From: Wolfiporia cocos
Taxonomy: Eukaryota; Basidiomycota; Agaricomycetes; Polyporales; Phaeolaceae
Assembly (NCBI GenBank): GCA_029448655.1
Contig: JACCLO010000008.1
Span: forward strand, 1,984,001 to 2,048,000
DNA length: 64,000 nt
Reading direction: 5' to 3'
Position numbers and translations under genes: made by a program. Below the pieces are notes generated by a model. That model was not told the DNA's origin and ran no database searches. It saw nothing but the letters and a program-made list of their open reading frames with translations. This document shows, piece by piece, positions 47,033 through 59,452 of the stretch (the stretch's first letter is position 1; the number at the start of each line of letters is the position of its first letter).

Positions 47033-49048
47033 ATGACGAGGGCCGAGACAGCGCACACCGCCTTCGTTTACAGCTTGAATCAGATACTTTCGTTCTCATG
47101 GATCGTTCTTGTATTGTCTGCGTGCTCGGTGCTTCTATTGCGGCCGCTGTGGCTGAACCTCGACATTCTACTGGGCGGCTGTTCTGGCGAATCACAATCA
47201 GGGACGAATGGAGGTCCTAATGTCTTGCTTCTGACTGCACACCCGGACGACGAGTGCATGTTCTTTGCACCGACCCTGCTCGCATTGCGTGCACATGCTG
47301 AAACAGCGCAGCCGGCCGCGAATGTCTTCTCGCTATGTCTCTCCGTGGGTAATGCGGATGGGTTGGGTGGAACACGCCGCCTTGAATTAGAACGAAGCCT
47401 CGATGTGCTGGGTATAGAGCCAGACCGTAGATGGGTCGAAGACAGACCGTATGTATTTTCATTTCTGCGCCTGTGAGTTCGTGTTACCCAGTTTTCTCAA
47501 AACGCTTCCTGGGATTCGCTGCGTCAATCTACCTCACGGATGCGTCATTTCTTCCCACTGCGATGTTTCATCACAGCGGCTGACCATCTCTTGGTAGTGT
47601 GAGCAGAGTGATTTAAGCTTGATCGCTTCTGATGAATGTACTCGGTGCTGCCGTATCAGACAGCGGATTCGCGAATCCGCCCCATCTGTCGAATGTTGAT
47701 GGCGAGGAGGGATGTTGTGCCGTCCGGAATGCTGGATATGGCCAAGCCGACAGCGGACCTAGGGACATATCTCGGGATCACAGGGCTTAACTGAGCTGCA
47801 GTGGCACCGCCGGATCCCAATTTCCTCATCGGAGGGATTCGACAGCTATTCATGGTGAGCACGCCGTATGTTAACAGGTTGCGCGCGTAGGCGCACACAC
47901 AGCATCAGCCAAGAGCTCAGAGGGCGACGCCACAGACGTAGGGGCTTACTTTCCGATCGGAGAGCTGCACTCCACGTAATGATCCACGAGGAAGCTTGTT
48001 TACTCGTCCACCTTCTGCTATTCGTCGCTGAGTAATTCCTCCCGAGAACGGCGCACTGCAAAGTCAGATTTGACGTCTGATGCAGATGCGGACGAGGCAG
48101 GTGGCCGAGCATGAACACACTCTCGAGGTTCCAACTATCCTGATAAGGCGTCGAGAGTATGGCTTCATCAACAATCTGACAGCTAGTTTCCCTCGTTCGG
48201 GGTGTTTAGCGGCCCGCGCTACCGCTGGACTATGACGCCATCTAGTTTCTCTATCAAATCGACATTCATCCGTGTTTTATGGCATTGACGGCGATTTCGT
48301 CGTCTGTATCCCTATCTATGCTTGATCTATTTTGGCAGGTCAGCGGCGTTATACAATTCTGACATATTTGAATTCCAGGGACCTGCAAGATAACATTACA
48401 GCGCGCTGGGATCCCGAAATAATTTCAGAAGTCCTACGGCCATACGTTCTCGAAAACGAGATCACAACAGTATGGTCGCACGACTCTTCTTCTGTGCCTC
48501 GCTTAATGAACGGACAGATCCTAACGTTTGATCAATACGGCATCTCTGGTCACCCAAATCACATCTCTCTCCCACTGGGAGCCGCACGTCTCATTGGGTC
48601 TCTCTCATCAGATAACGGATCGAACACGCCCCTTCCTCGTCTGTTCACACTCGTCTCCGCGACGCTCCTGCAGAAGTACACCGGTCCTATCGCGCCCCTA
48701 GTCCTGAGAACGAGAGCGCAAAGGCTGTTCGCCTGGGGTTCTGGGCGAGCGCAGCGTGGCGCCGCGGCGTCCGATGCCATCACGGCGCATTCGACATCGA
48801 CGCCGCGGGACCCTGCCGGCCAACAATCGGCACGCACGAACCTGGGCGTCCGGCGTGTGCCCGTCGCTGTGTCGGGCGCAGGGGAGTATCAAACGGCGCT
48901 GCGCGCGATGATGCAGCACCGCTCACAGCTCGTGTGGTTCCGCTGGTTGTACGTTGCTTTCTCGCGGTACATGTGGGTAAACGAGTGGGTAGAAGTGCAT
49001 GCTGGGCGGGGGGAAACCGTGGCGGGCGTGGGCGCAGGCGCAGATTGA
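47033..49048 (+). CDS. GPI12: GlcNAc-PI de-N-acetylase, GPI12/PIG-L
   Basis: Three exons (47033-47448, 48379-48469, 48518-49048) give 345 residues in frame. An N-terminal membrane anchor (ILSFSWIVLVLSACSVLLL) is followed by the zinc-binding AHPDDECMFFAP motif, LCLSVGNADGLG, RWVEDRPDLQDNITARW, then LTFDQYGISGHPNHI with the second metal-binding His pair, and the C-terminal YTGPIAPL and MWVNEWVEV. It is an ER enzyme of the second step of GPI anchor synthesis, acting on GlcNAc-PI. Intron 1 is 930 bp, extremely long for this genome; no gene was recognised inside it. A Ser/Ala-rich insert of about 60 residues precedes the conserved C-terminus. Confidence 0.93.
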
Positions 49049-49211
49049 GATTCACATCGGCCCTGAACACGCGCGGTGGCGTGCGCCCTTGTTCGTGGGC
49101 TGATCCGTGGGGCGATGAATGGGTGTCGATTTGTAACTGTACTACTAAACATACGCTACATAGTCCGTCCGACGGCGACAGCTATGGGAGAGCGTGTTTG
49201 ATGGCGGCGCG

Positions 49212-49823
49212 CTATTTGGCGACTGCCATACTGCCGACGCTGCCTGCCGTGAGGCCCGCAGCCCAACTTCGCAGCACTCCTACACCGTGCCCCTCGTTGA
49301 GAGGCCTGCCGGGGTGTGCTGCACCCCTGGCCCACCAAACGCGGAGTCTTGCTTCCAACTCTGGGAGAAGTGGGACCAGGAACACACCGGCGACGCCTCT
49401 GGATGTCAGGTATGAGTAATTATCACTTGTCCTAATGAGCATGGAAGCATACCGCAAGACTCCCTGAATGAGAGGGCTGATTATCTGGTCTCTTGCCGTA
49501 ATCCACATTACCCTCCCCCATTGTACCTGAATCATCTCGCGAGGAAGTGATACAGCCGATGTATCTGTACCTCGCCCTTCGCCAACTTCAGAAGGCGCGC
49601 CTTTCAGTTCCCCAGCTCTCCCGAGTGCAGCTCTCTCAATGCGCAGATATGGTCTGATACTCCGTAAGAAGCCCTGCTCGAACCGCATATCGGGTACGAC
49701 GGGCATGCGACGGCGAGAAACATGAGAGTCATGGCGGTCGGGATACTGCTCCTCCAGTGACTTCTTCAAGGATGCGTAGTGTAGCTCATAGTCATTCGTC
49801 GCGTGGTTTCGTCTGGAAGCCAT
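49212..49823 (-). CDS. DUF1770-type fungal protein
   Basis: Two exons are read from the ATG at 49823 (MASRRNHATNDYELHY), split by a 54-bp intron (about 49414-49467) that has no stop in frame, so the unspliced message also reads through. Features: MRFEQGFLRSIRPYL, EMIQVQWGRVMWITARDQIISPLIQGVL, then a hydrophobic stretch GVAGVFLVPLLPEL and a final SWAAGLTAGSVGSMAV. This order matches fungal DUF1770 proteins, which have no known role. One or two C-terminal membrane segments are likely. It is convergent with GPI12, with 163 bp between stop codons. Confidence 0.8.
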   Translation of the reverse strand: MASRRNHATNDYELHYASLKKSLEEQYPDRHDSHVSRRRMPVVPDMRFEQGFLRSIRPYLRIERAALGRAGELKGAPSEVGEGRGTDTSAVSLPREMIQVQWGRVMWITARDQIISPLIQGVLRYASMLIRTSDNYSYLTSRGVAGVFLVPLLPELEARLRVWWARGAAHPGRPLNEGHGVGVLRSWAAGLTAGSVGSMAVAK

Positions 49824-50648
49824 GTCGAGTTTGTACACCGCAGGGGACAAGCAACTCTGAGCCCGCCGCCTGCGCGTCGCTGCACGTGATCAGACGCCTG
49901 TCACGCGCTTCGCGACGCGATCGCGACCGCACCGCGTCTTGAGGCGCGATTTACGCCAAGTTGCAGGTTCAGTTTAGAAAAACTTGGCCGCTGGCTCAAG
50001 TAATCGGACTATATCGTTACAACGCGTCGCAACACACAATTTTATTGACGCAGACGCCTTTCGTACCGCATGTCACGACTCTCCCTCTGTGACTCACCAA
50101 AGGTCTCGGGCTCGTCGGTGGCGTGACTTGACGAACGTTCGGTCAGTGGACTACGATCATAAGGCATATTAATCCATCCACCATGTAACAGGATGTACCC
50201 TCAACGCATCTGTGCTCCGCAAATGGCCCTCAGCTCGAGGTCCGCGTTGGAGAAGCGGAACAAAGGAATCGATATTAAATCACAAGCGTGATCTTATCTA
50301 ATCGTGGCTGCGCTCCGACGACCGGCAGATCGCCCTTCCAAAGCGAGACGCCGATTCTCACGCAGGCGCAGTTGATGGATCGAGACACAGCGACAATCCG
50401 AGAGCATTCGCAATACGGAGGCTTAGCCTACATACCTCTCCCCAACTCCTCCCCTGTGACTTGTCGACGCTATCTCGATGCGCCGGAGTCTGACATAATT
50501 AATCATCCCTGACAACCAAAATCTAAATTAATGCCCACAATGGAAGTATGCACTGCTGATCACAGTATTAAAGCTCGTGCGTTCGCTACCTTCCACCGCC
50601 ACTGCCCCCTCTCATCTCTCCTCAGTCCTTGCTGCCTTCCAACGCAAC
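49824..50648. promoter_or_regulatory. Divergent promoter region DUF1770 / MIOX
   Basis: About 825 bases between divergent starts. No gene seen; upstream in-frame codons of MIOX back to 50577 are open, so the true 5' end of that message could be longer. Confidence 0.35.
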
Positions 50649-52057
50649 ATGCACTTCGCCAACGCCAACGTCTTCGAGGCGATCTCTGACGCTGTCGATG
50701 AAGGTACGAATGCATTTCCCAGGTTGTGTTCAAGGACAATTCGCTCATTGTCCACAGTAAACAAGCTCAAGGGAGTGGCGTCAGGCACGGCCTGGGATGC
50801 CTCGTCCAAGTTCGACAACGAAAAGAACAAAGCTGCTTTCCGCCAATACGAGGAGGCATGCGATCGCGTCAAGTCGTTCTACCGCGAACAGCACGGTATG
50901 TCTGCCTCAAGGCTGTTGGCGTACCCAATTAAACACCGGACTTGGTACAGAGAAGCAAACCGTGGAGTTCAACTTGCGCGTACGCCAAGATTTCAAGAAG
51001 ACGGTGCGCGCTCGTATGGGTGAGCTCGCTCGCTTTCGGACGTCACGGCCGTAGTGCGAACTAGCGCGTCAATCACAACAGGCATCTGGGAAGCTATGGA
51101 AAAACTCAACACACTTGTGGACGACTCGGATCCAGACGTACGGTCTTTTTTCTTATCATCAGTACAGAAGCTGATAGATGCCACAGACGAGCCTTACCCA
51201 GATCGAACATCTCCTGCAGACCGCCGAGGCCATCCGCCGGGATGGGAAGCCAGAGTGGATGCAGGCAAGTCACGGCGTCTTCCCTTCTCTTAAAATTGTA
51301 TTGTTGCTGAGTGTGATATTGCTCAGGTCACGGGTCTCGTGCATGACCTCGGCAAGTTGCTGTACCTGTTCGGGTCAGAGTGCGTCGGATGGTTCAGGAT
51401 CCTTTGAGCTGCGCTGATCATCGTCTCCTGCTACAGGGGCCAATGGGATGTCGTCGGCGTGCGTTGCTATGCATGATCGCCAATGTAGACCGCGTGCTTA
51501 CAGATCCTTATTGAAATAGGACACTTTTGTAGTCGGATGCAAATTCTCGGACAAGATCATTTACCCCGAGACGTTCTCGGGCAACCCAGACTTGCACGAC
51601 GCTGTCTACTCCACCGAATATGGAGTCTATTCACCACACTGTGGCCTCGAGAATGTGATGCTGTCATGGGGCCATGATGAGGTATTGATGCAATGTGCCA
51701 CCTAATTGCCCGCTGACACACCCACGTAACTCCAGTACCTGTATCATGTCCTCAAGAACCAAAGTAGCCTCCCTGAGGACGCGCTCTACATGATCCGGTA
51801 CCACAGCTTCTACCCGTACGTGACGTGCTACCGGTGCTTGATGGTCAACTGACAACGTGCGTCTGCGCAGGTGGCATAGGGAGGGCGCGTATGCGCACCT
51901 GGCGAATGCGGCCGACGAGCGCGCGCTAACAGCTGTGCGAGCGTTCAACCCGTACGATTTGTACAGCAAGAGCGACGAACCAGTGAACCCTGAGAAGCTC
52001 AAGCCGTACTACCAGGGCTTGATTGCGAAGTTCTTCCCGGAGGTGATCGAGTGGTGA
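50649..52057 (+). CDS. MIOX: myo-inositol oxygenase
   Basis: Ten exons give about 300 residues, the usual MIOX length. Landmarks: [52 protein letters not shown], the metal-binding HD in [64 protein letters not shown], and the end [12 protein letters not shown] ... KFFPEVIEW. The enzyme uses a di-iron centre and O2 to open myo-inositol to D-glucuronate in the cytosol, the first step of inositol catabolism. All iron-binding His/Asp motifs are present. The intron at 51265-51326 has a GC donor. The ATG at 50649 gives [18 protein letters not shown]; it looks like the family start. Confidence 0.92.
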
Positions 52058-53386
52058 ACAGCTTCAAAAGCCCGTGTTAAGAGGCGATATTGGTTGTCTT
52101 TGTTTTTTCGGTCATGCTTCCATTCGTCGTGGGGTATTTCTCGACCTTGAAACTAATTGGTTCCCGATACTGGCAAACGTTAGATCGCCCATTCGGCATG
52201 GCTTGTAATAACTTATAGATTGATCCATTGCTATCTCCGTGCCCTCCTTGCCACGGACTCGTTACTACGTGCCATCTTCTATTGTACCGCCTTTTCATTC
52301 TCGCTCGGAATACAGAAATTGTACTGATATTCATGTACCTCGTATTAATTGCAAAATGATGTTGTGTTATTTATATTCTCGCTTGAAAATGAATGACCTC
52401 TTTTCGAAAGTGTCATGTTCTTGTATTTCTGTAAAAATTATGATATTGCGTGGGTATGTGTAGCACCCTTCATTGCTGCAGCCTTCGATGATGCATATAA
52501 GGTTCCGGCAGGCAGCGACTTTCATGCGCCGGGCTGATTGTTCTTGAACGCCTTCCAAAAATGGAGGGCGGTGCGGCGCATTTTCAGAACAACCGGCCAA
52601 CAGCGAGCGCTAATGGTACAATCTCCCTCCAGGCTAACTCGCCGACGTAAGTATTGATGTACTAATGCTCTCTTGGCTTCTCGGCATGTCCAACTCTATT
52701 TGATGAACCCTCGATGATGCTTCTTTGGCCGCTGAGATTAGATCCTGGGCCCGGGGTGCAACAACCCTGGCAATCGAGATCCGTGCCTCCTCGGGTGCTG
52801 CAGCTGAGAATATGGTTCGCATCACGGAGTTGATTCAGTTTAGAATTGGCAAAGGAGTTAACACGCTGACGAATTGACATGAATTCAAAGTCACCAAAAT
52901 TGCTGCGCCGTTGATAGAAGTCGACAATGCACTGGCATGTGGTTAGCATCCGAGATGATAGTACTTATGGTTTTCGATGTCCCTCCTAGATATGTGCCGC
53001 GAATTGCAGCTGAACTCTCGCGCTCTCTCTGCTGTTGTGTGTTATTCGTCGGGAGTTTGCACCACAAACGTCGATTCCGTAACCTGCATAAATTCACGAT
53101 TACCGTCTGTCCTTGGCATCGCAAGCTCATTTCCACGGTTGACCGCTGTCAGCGCGGAACGCCGTGCAGGTTGAACCGTGACCCATCTGGTGTCAGTCTT
53201 ATCGTGGACTCAATTATCACGATGTCTGCTATTGTCTCCGTCGCTGGAGCTTCAATACACACAAGAGCGCTAAATACTTGGACTAGTGCACAACTTCCAC
53301 TTCTATCTCATTGTGTCCCTGGCACCGAAGAGATACGATGTTGCCGCTGCGCAGCTCTTCTTTCTCCTGCTATCTGCAAGATAGTA
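52058..53386. other. Intergenic region MIOX to NCS1 permease B
   Basis: About 1.3 kb. Two weak small-gene candidates overlap here: a plus-strand pair of segments at 52561-52646 and 52742-52877 (73 codons if spliced) and a minus-strand frame at 52634-52822 (62 codons, helical, Ala/Ser/Arg-rich). Neither has a known domain. A plus-strand frame open from 52937 runs in phase into permease B but lacks family similarity before the B start. Confidence 0.35.
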
Positions 53387-55837
53387 ATGTCTCAACCTGC
53401 AAAAAGATTTGTCAGTCGCTTGTTACAAGCGGTAGAGGTGCACCATGATGAAGACTTGACACTCACTCACTCTTTCTTGACGGTATGTTTGATAATGAAT
53501 TCTAAGTTTGAAATCCACACAGATCTTGGTGCCAGAACGGTGATTTGAGGCCTGTTCCTTCTGAGAAACGCACATGGAAATCCAAAAACTACTGTGCTCT
53601 GTTGGTACATCAACCATTGTGAATTTCTGACGGCTCATGACTCCTGTTGAAGGTGGTTGACTGATGGTTTCAACATTAACACGTGTGTATATGCTCAGCG
53701 TGGATTGTGGCACTGACATTCATGAATATGCAGCTGGATGGTGACATCGTCTATGATCCAGCGGGGTCTCTCCTGGTGGCAAGCGTGGATATGCGTCTGG
53801 GTGGCGTATGGCGTCGTCGCGCCCTTCATTGTGCTGAATGCACGTCCAGGAGCTATCTTCCATATCACCTTTCCCATAGTCGCTCGTGCCAGCTTCGGCA
53901 TCTGGGGAAGCATGTGGTGTATTCTCAATCGTACGGCGATGGCTTGGTACGTCCCAGCACCTCATACCCTCATCCGAATGCATTCTCAAACGTTCACAAC
54001 ATGAAGTATCCTGTATGGTGTGCAAGCTAATTTCGGGGGCGACTGTATCCTCGTGTCATTGAGAGCTATTTGGCCTAATGTGAACAACATACGTATGTTC
54101 TACTGTGTTCTACTGTGACATTAACGGTGTGATATAGTCCGGGGAGCTTACTGAAATATGTAGCCAACTCAATGTCAGCGTCCTCAGGAACCACAACGCG
54201 GGACTTCGTGTGCTTTTTCCTCTTCTGGCTCATCTCACTTCCCGCCATATGGCCGCCAATTCATAAAATGTTGGAGGGGCTTATTTATGAATTGAAGATC
54301 CGGCGATATACTGATCGACTGCTACAGACGCCACCTATTTGTTATCAAAGCGATTGTCGTGCCAATTGCGGCAGTCGCATTCTTCATCTGGTGCATCGTG
54401 AAGGCACATGGAGTCGGACCAATCGTACACCAGCCCGGCAGTATGCATGGTCCCGAGCTTTGTTGGGCAATGATGACGAGCGTCATGTCTTGTTTAAGCA
54501 CTATTGTGACGCTGTTAACGTACGACTCACTGTTTGTCGGTTCATTTCACCACTGATAGTTGACATGTACATGGGACAGCAATGCCCCCGACTTCGCGTC
54601 GCGCGCTCGCAAACCATCCGACGCTGTCGTACCGCAGTTGGTTACCATCCCCATCAGCTACGGCATTGTGAGCTTCTTGGGTATAATCGTCAGCTCCTCC
54701 TCGCAGGCTATTTATGGTCGAGCTATATGGTCACCCATTGACCTTCTGGGGATGTTTCTGGACGACTCTCCCACCCATGCGGCACGGTTTGGGGCAAGTA
54801 CTATTTCATTTTCCGCGTGATCATAGAATCATTTCATCATATCGACGGTAAGGTTTGGTTCATCGCCACAGCATTCATCATAGCACAGGTGCGATTTTCT
54901 CATATGCAGCCAAACACTGCTACTATATGACATCCCATCAATCTGTGGCCCGTGCTAACAGATCGGGTGAGTACCGAGCTGGTAATTTGCAACTAGTACT
55001 CAATAGTACTGTGCTGAAGCACGAACATATCTGCAAATACTATCAGCGCCGGGTGCGACCTCACCGCACTATTCCCGCGCTTCATCGTGCGCCTATTACT
55101 ACCCGCTATTCTCATGTGATAATAGTATCGATCTAATCCAGAACATACGTCGTGGTGGATATATCGCTGCGATCGTTGGATTTTGCATATGTCCGTGGAA
55201 ATTACTTGGCACGAGCAGCAATTTCACCACGTACCTGTCGGCATACTGCGTGTTTCTCAGCTCATTTGCTGGTGTCATGGTGAGCTCACTTCTGATCTTA
55301 CTGATTGATCTACTACTGAATAATCTAGGTTACGGACTATTGGCTCATCCACAGGGGCCACTATCGTGTCCGCGATCTTTATAGTGTAGACAAGACTGGC
55401 TGGTACCAGTATACTTATGGCGTCAACTTGAGGCACGTGCTGCTCTTCATGTGTTGTGTATCAAGAACTGATCAATCGCACACAGAGCATACGGAGGTTA
55501 TATTGCAGGGGTCCTCATCAATGTTGTTGGTTTCGCCGGAGCCAGTGCGTAACACCATCCCTTCGCGCTGTCCAACGAAATCATTAACATGTCTTCAGCT
55601 GGCCGCGTCGTGCCACTTCCCGCAACGCACATTTACCAGCTATCATTCTTTACCGGTTTTGGCGTCTCTGCGTTGGTATACTGGACGCTGAATCAGATAT
55701 CCCCCGCCAAAGGCGCATCGCTCACATTTAAAGAAATCGACCTTTCAGATGAAACAGATGAGTCTGACTCTGTGGCCGAGGGGAAGGAAAAAGAAAAAGA
55801 GGCACTTAGCGTGGATATCAATGTAACTTCTCTATGA
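53387..55837 (+). CDS. NCS1 family permease B (uracil/uridine/allantoin type)
   Basis: About fifteen exons from the ATG at 53387 ([20 protein letters not shown]) to the stop at 55837. Same motif order as permease [115 protein letters not shown]. The 5-base exon is 54962-54966 (ATCGG). Two introns have GC donors: 54794-54852 (GCAAGT) and 55433-55485 (GCACGT). In the conserved IWYGVQ block it reads ILYGVQ. The first conserved Asp of NDDLRP is Gly. No disabling change was seen. Probably a plasma-membrane importer. It is closer to permease C than to A in exon sequence, as judged by eye. Confidence 0.88.
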
Positions 55838-56417
55838 ATGACTGATAATCTCCGTCTATGTTTCCCCGGCTTACATGCACTGTGGCTGAGTCGCTGCCTG
55901 TAACATTTGCGTGAGCTCCAGTCTCCGAGGTAAAACGAAAAGTTGCGACATCTGATACTCAGCACACTATCATACGGTGAGACACAATATCGCGCCCTTA
56001 CTGATAGCACTATTCGTTGCCGCTACCATCCAGGCTGTTTTGCGAGATATACGTCCGATCATCGTTCTTGATGGAATCTAGAAAAGGGTAACAATTTCGG
56101 GCGACGCCAATCAGTAGCAGACGCTCGCCCGCGGTAGAGCTCTCTCTCTCTGAGGTCTCTAAAACATTGTTGAGAGGATGTATGCATGAGGCAGAAACTG
56201 CCTTCATTAATCACAATCATGATACAGGAGATTCGTGATGACATCTATTGGTGAGCAACCCGTGCTGAACAACTGACAGCGAGTGATGGAAGTTCTGCGA
56301 AGACATTCGTGCCAGGCCCTCATTAACTCAAGGTCACTACCAACGCATCCGACCAATCCATTTCTACCCATTCCCTCTTGTCATTGGCGGGTTTCAGTCG
56401 CAGCCTGAACAGCAGCA
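55838..56417. other. Convergent intergenic region NCS1 B / F-box gene
   Basis: About 580 bases between two 3' ends. No gene seen. Contains a short CT-rich run near 56141 (gctctctctctctg). Confidence 0.45.
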
Positions 56418-57874
56418 TTAGACTAGGTAGACTCTCACTAAGGCGACGACACGTAACACGCACAGTAGCATACCTCGACGCAGCAGCGTTGGCCACCAGC
56501 GCGATGCCAAGTCATGCCACATAGTCCGGAGCGCTCTGTCCCTCTCTTCGCTACTGAACCATACGCCAGGAAGATTGAAATAGATATATTGAAGCCGGGA
56601 GAATGTCGGATGGGAAAATATGCTGTCAATTGCACAGCAGTCTTCAAGGAGGCAGGATATGAGCAAACTCTCCGTTTCAGGTAGGGTGAATCTGACAAGC
56701 TCGAGCGAAACTTCTTGAAGGGAGCTAGGTGCAACATGAGACAGGAGGTGGGACACCCAGTCGAAACGATATCTTCCGGGCCCGGGTGTTATCGACAGTC
56801 TTGGTATACGTATTCGTAACTTCTCGAGACCCGTATTCTTCGACAAATTAAGGGCTCTGTCTGCATGATATCGTGAATGACTAGGCATCATTGCATAACA
56901 GTGATGGATTGATTCATACCGATCAGCGCTGGACGGTCCGCAGCCTCTAAAGGCTCGATAGCCCTCACAAACCCGTAAGTCTCAGGTCCTGTCGGATAGT
57001 TGAACCCGAAGTCGGGTATCCCAATTGTGAAAGAGCGAAGCATGGGGCCTACTGCCTTCAAAAGGGACTGGAGAACTAAGCTTTGGATACATGTAGACGA
57101 CACGGCCGACAGTATGAGATGTCGGCAGGATGTGGTAGGGAATGTCGAGGCCAAAGCTCGAAGGAAGTCCACTTCGCAGCAGCGCGCACGCTTGGCCCTG
57201 TTAACCTGTATTTGACTCAGACTCGGAGAAGGGACCCATCGCCTTTTCAATGGTTTGGGTAATGACGCATCAGTGAACTTGATGCTGTCCCATTCCGTTG
57301 TCGAGAGGCTTTGAAGGCCTTTGAGCGCACAGACGAGGCGACCGAAGGTGGTGATTGACGGAAAGGTGATATTAACAAGGTCGAGGTGAGTGATAGTCGT
57401 ATATGTTGTCAGATGTTGAAACACTGAACACGGAACCCATCTCGGCCACTCTCCGTGTTCCAAGGTCAGCTTAGTGAGATGTGGTAGAATATCTACGAGC
57501 ATCGCGGCAAATGCACCCACGTGTGCAAGGTCCTTGACGTCAGCGAAGATGCTCATTTGCGATACCTTGGCCCTATACCTTGGCACCTCACGGGTCCACA
57601 TCGCCATCTGGTAGACGGCATGTGCGCTGCCCAGCCCAGTCAACGTTTCGAAGCGGGATAAGTGAAAGCGGCTTCTGATTTGCCACAATTTGCAGACTAT
57701 CTCGCATGCTCGCAAGGCCCGAGGCTCGTTGTATAGGCAATCAATGATCCGCTCCCATATCTCCGCGGGCACTCGAGTCCACACCTGTCCAACGAGCTCT
57801 TTGTCCTGTTGTTGTCCGGGATAATCTGTGAGTAGAGGATATGTGCAATCAACAGCGACTGGGGATTCCGCCAT
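56418..57874 (-). CDS. F-box / leucine-rich-repeat-like protein
   Basis: Two exons: 57874 down to about 56937, and about 56878 down to 56418, joined by a 58-60 bp intron. The N-terminus has an F-box: VWTRVPAEIWERIIDCL, ALRACEIVCKLWQIRSRFHL. The rest is a loosely repeated leucine-rich pattern (VDILPHLTKLTLEHG, ITHLDLVNITFPSITTFGRL, LKGLQSLSTTEWDSIKF, LRSFTIGIPDFGF, LEKLRIRIPRLSI), typical of the very large F-box families of mushrooms. Such proteins are substrate receptors of SCF ubiquitin ligases. It lies between NCS1 permeases B and C on the opposite strand. The substrate is unknown. Confidence 0.82.
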
Positions 57875-59452
57875 GATCCTCCTCCTTGTCCCACAATTTC
57901 TCAACAGTTGCTGAGTATACAATCGTCAATTGATGCACAAACGGACCGCGGGAACTAGAACTGGAGGATTTACCTGTATACAATAGTTCCAGGCAGTCAA
58001 CGGCCTCCGATATGTTTCAATGACGAGGGTCACGATCGTCGAACACAGAGAGCCCGAGCACGGAGACGGGCTGCTGGACACAATCGTTGGTGTTATAGAC
58101 TCAGTAGGGTCCTCGCTTCTAATGCTGTCTATGTCGACGCGGTTTGCAGGGGCACATTCGTCGTTTTCTACATAACCTCGTTTGACGCTCGTTCGTCACA
58201 CCAGCGCTTCCACCGCCGCCAAGCGCTAAAGGAGTCTTCCTGTCGACGTCCGTCGTCCGAGTGTCCTCAAGGCACAGTGCCAGCTCATTCCCGCCTGCCA
58301 TGTTTTGTCTGCTGCGTGCGCACATAAGGATAACACGCGCGTTAAAGTTTGCAATATGCACCCTCCCCCGCTGCTCTCGTGCACCCATCACATTTTCCTC
58401 ACCGCCCTCGCCGGGCGTTCAATCGGCTCACCTGCAAATTGCCCTCTCTCACTTGCTGGAGGCTGTCGTTGTTCTTCACCTAAATTACCGTGCATATATT
58501 GTCAGCTGGAACTGATCTGTCTGCGTCAAATGGATATACCACTGTTACTGTCTCCAGCGCGAGTGGGCGCGATAGATACAACAAGCCGGACGTTTCATGT
58601 CTGCTGATAACTCTCAATATTAACAAAACAAGCACATGGATTACTTCTACTCTCTCGTGTTCACTGCTACCTCAGTCACCTTCCATTTGCTGAGCTTATC
58701 AACCACTCACTCTGGACCCGATGTCATTCGGTCACTCGTTCTTCCGCAGAATAGGAAGAAATGAGGCGGTGCGTAGTCATAACACTATGTACAAGGTGAT
58801 TGCCAAGCGACCTACAATACGCCTGTTCGACTGAAATTCGCGTGCCAGATCGTTTTGAGTCCACAGTTCGTTACCCTGGCCTGCTGCCTCTCAAATCCGT
58901 GACTTAGATCTGCTCTTATTTGAAGGCCTCAGACTGGCACCGGCTCGATACACCTCTGACGCAAGCGGTGCTCGTCAAACAGTCATCATCCCGCGTGACT
59001 GCGTTATGGTCTATTCGTTCATCACTGCTTCGTTGAAGACCCGTTGCATAGGATTTCTATGCGCATCGCTCAGTTCTTACGTGCCCCCAAGCCTCAATCA
59101 ACCCCCGGTACGGGAATACTTGTATGGCGACCGCCTCCTACCTGAGGCTATAACCATAACGTATCGCAAGCCGTAGATATGTCTTCTCTCGCAGCTGACC
59201 AGTGTCAGATACCTTGCTTCAGAAGCCTGGAATGCCGCGAAGTGAACTCTATGTGTATCGCCTTATCGCGGATTCTGTTATTGGTTGCTCCTGCTGCTGG
59301 AGCTAAATCTGAGCGTCAAATTACTTCGACAGCTTCCCTGGTGGAGAGCACGACTTCTATCTCGTTGACAGAAGAGCGCTCCAGTATCTCATTAGGTGGA
59401 GGATGGACAATATCACCGCTGTGCAGCTCTACCCTCGACCTGCGAGCTGATC
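57875..59452. other. Intergenic region F-box gene to NCS1 permease C
   Basis: About 1.6 kb between divergent starts. No gene with domain or consistent splicing was found; ORFs reach 109 codons only. Should hold promoters of the F-box gene and permease C. Confidence 0.4.

Noticed and set aside
46834..47058. Hydrophobic 74-codon minus-strand ORF.
   Set aside because: It overlaps the start of GPI12 on the other strand and is best explained as a shadow of the promoter and membrane-anchor region.
52561..52877. Possible two-exon small gene (plus) or 62-codon gene (minus, 52634-52822).
   Set aside because: The two candidates exclude each other and neither has a recognisable domain.
52937..53548. 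A long plus-strand frame running in phase into permease B, giving about 150 extra N-terminal residues.
   Set aside because: The extra part has no similarity to NCS1 proteins, is Cys/His-rich and unlike the N-termini of A and C, which begin a few residues before the same motif.
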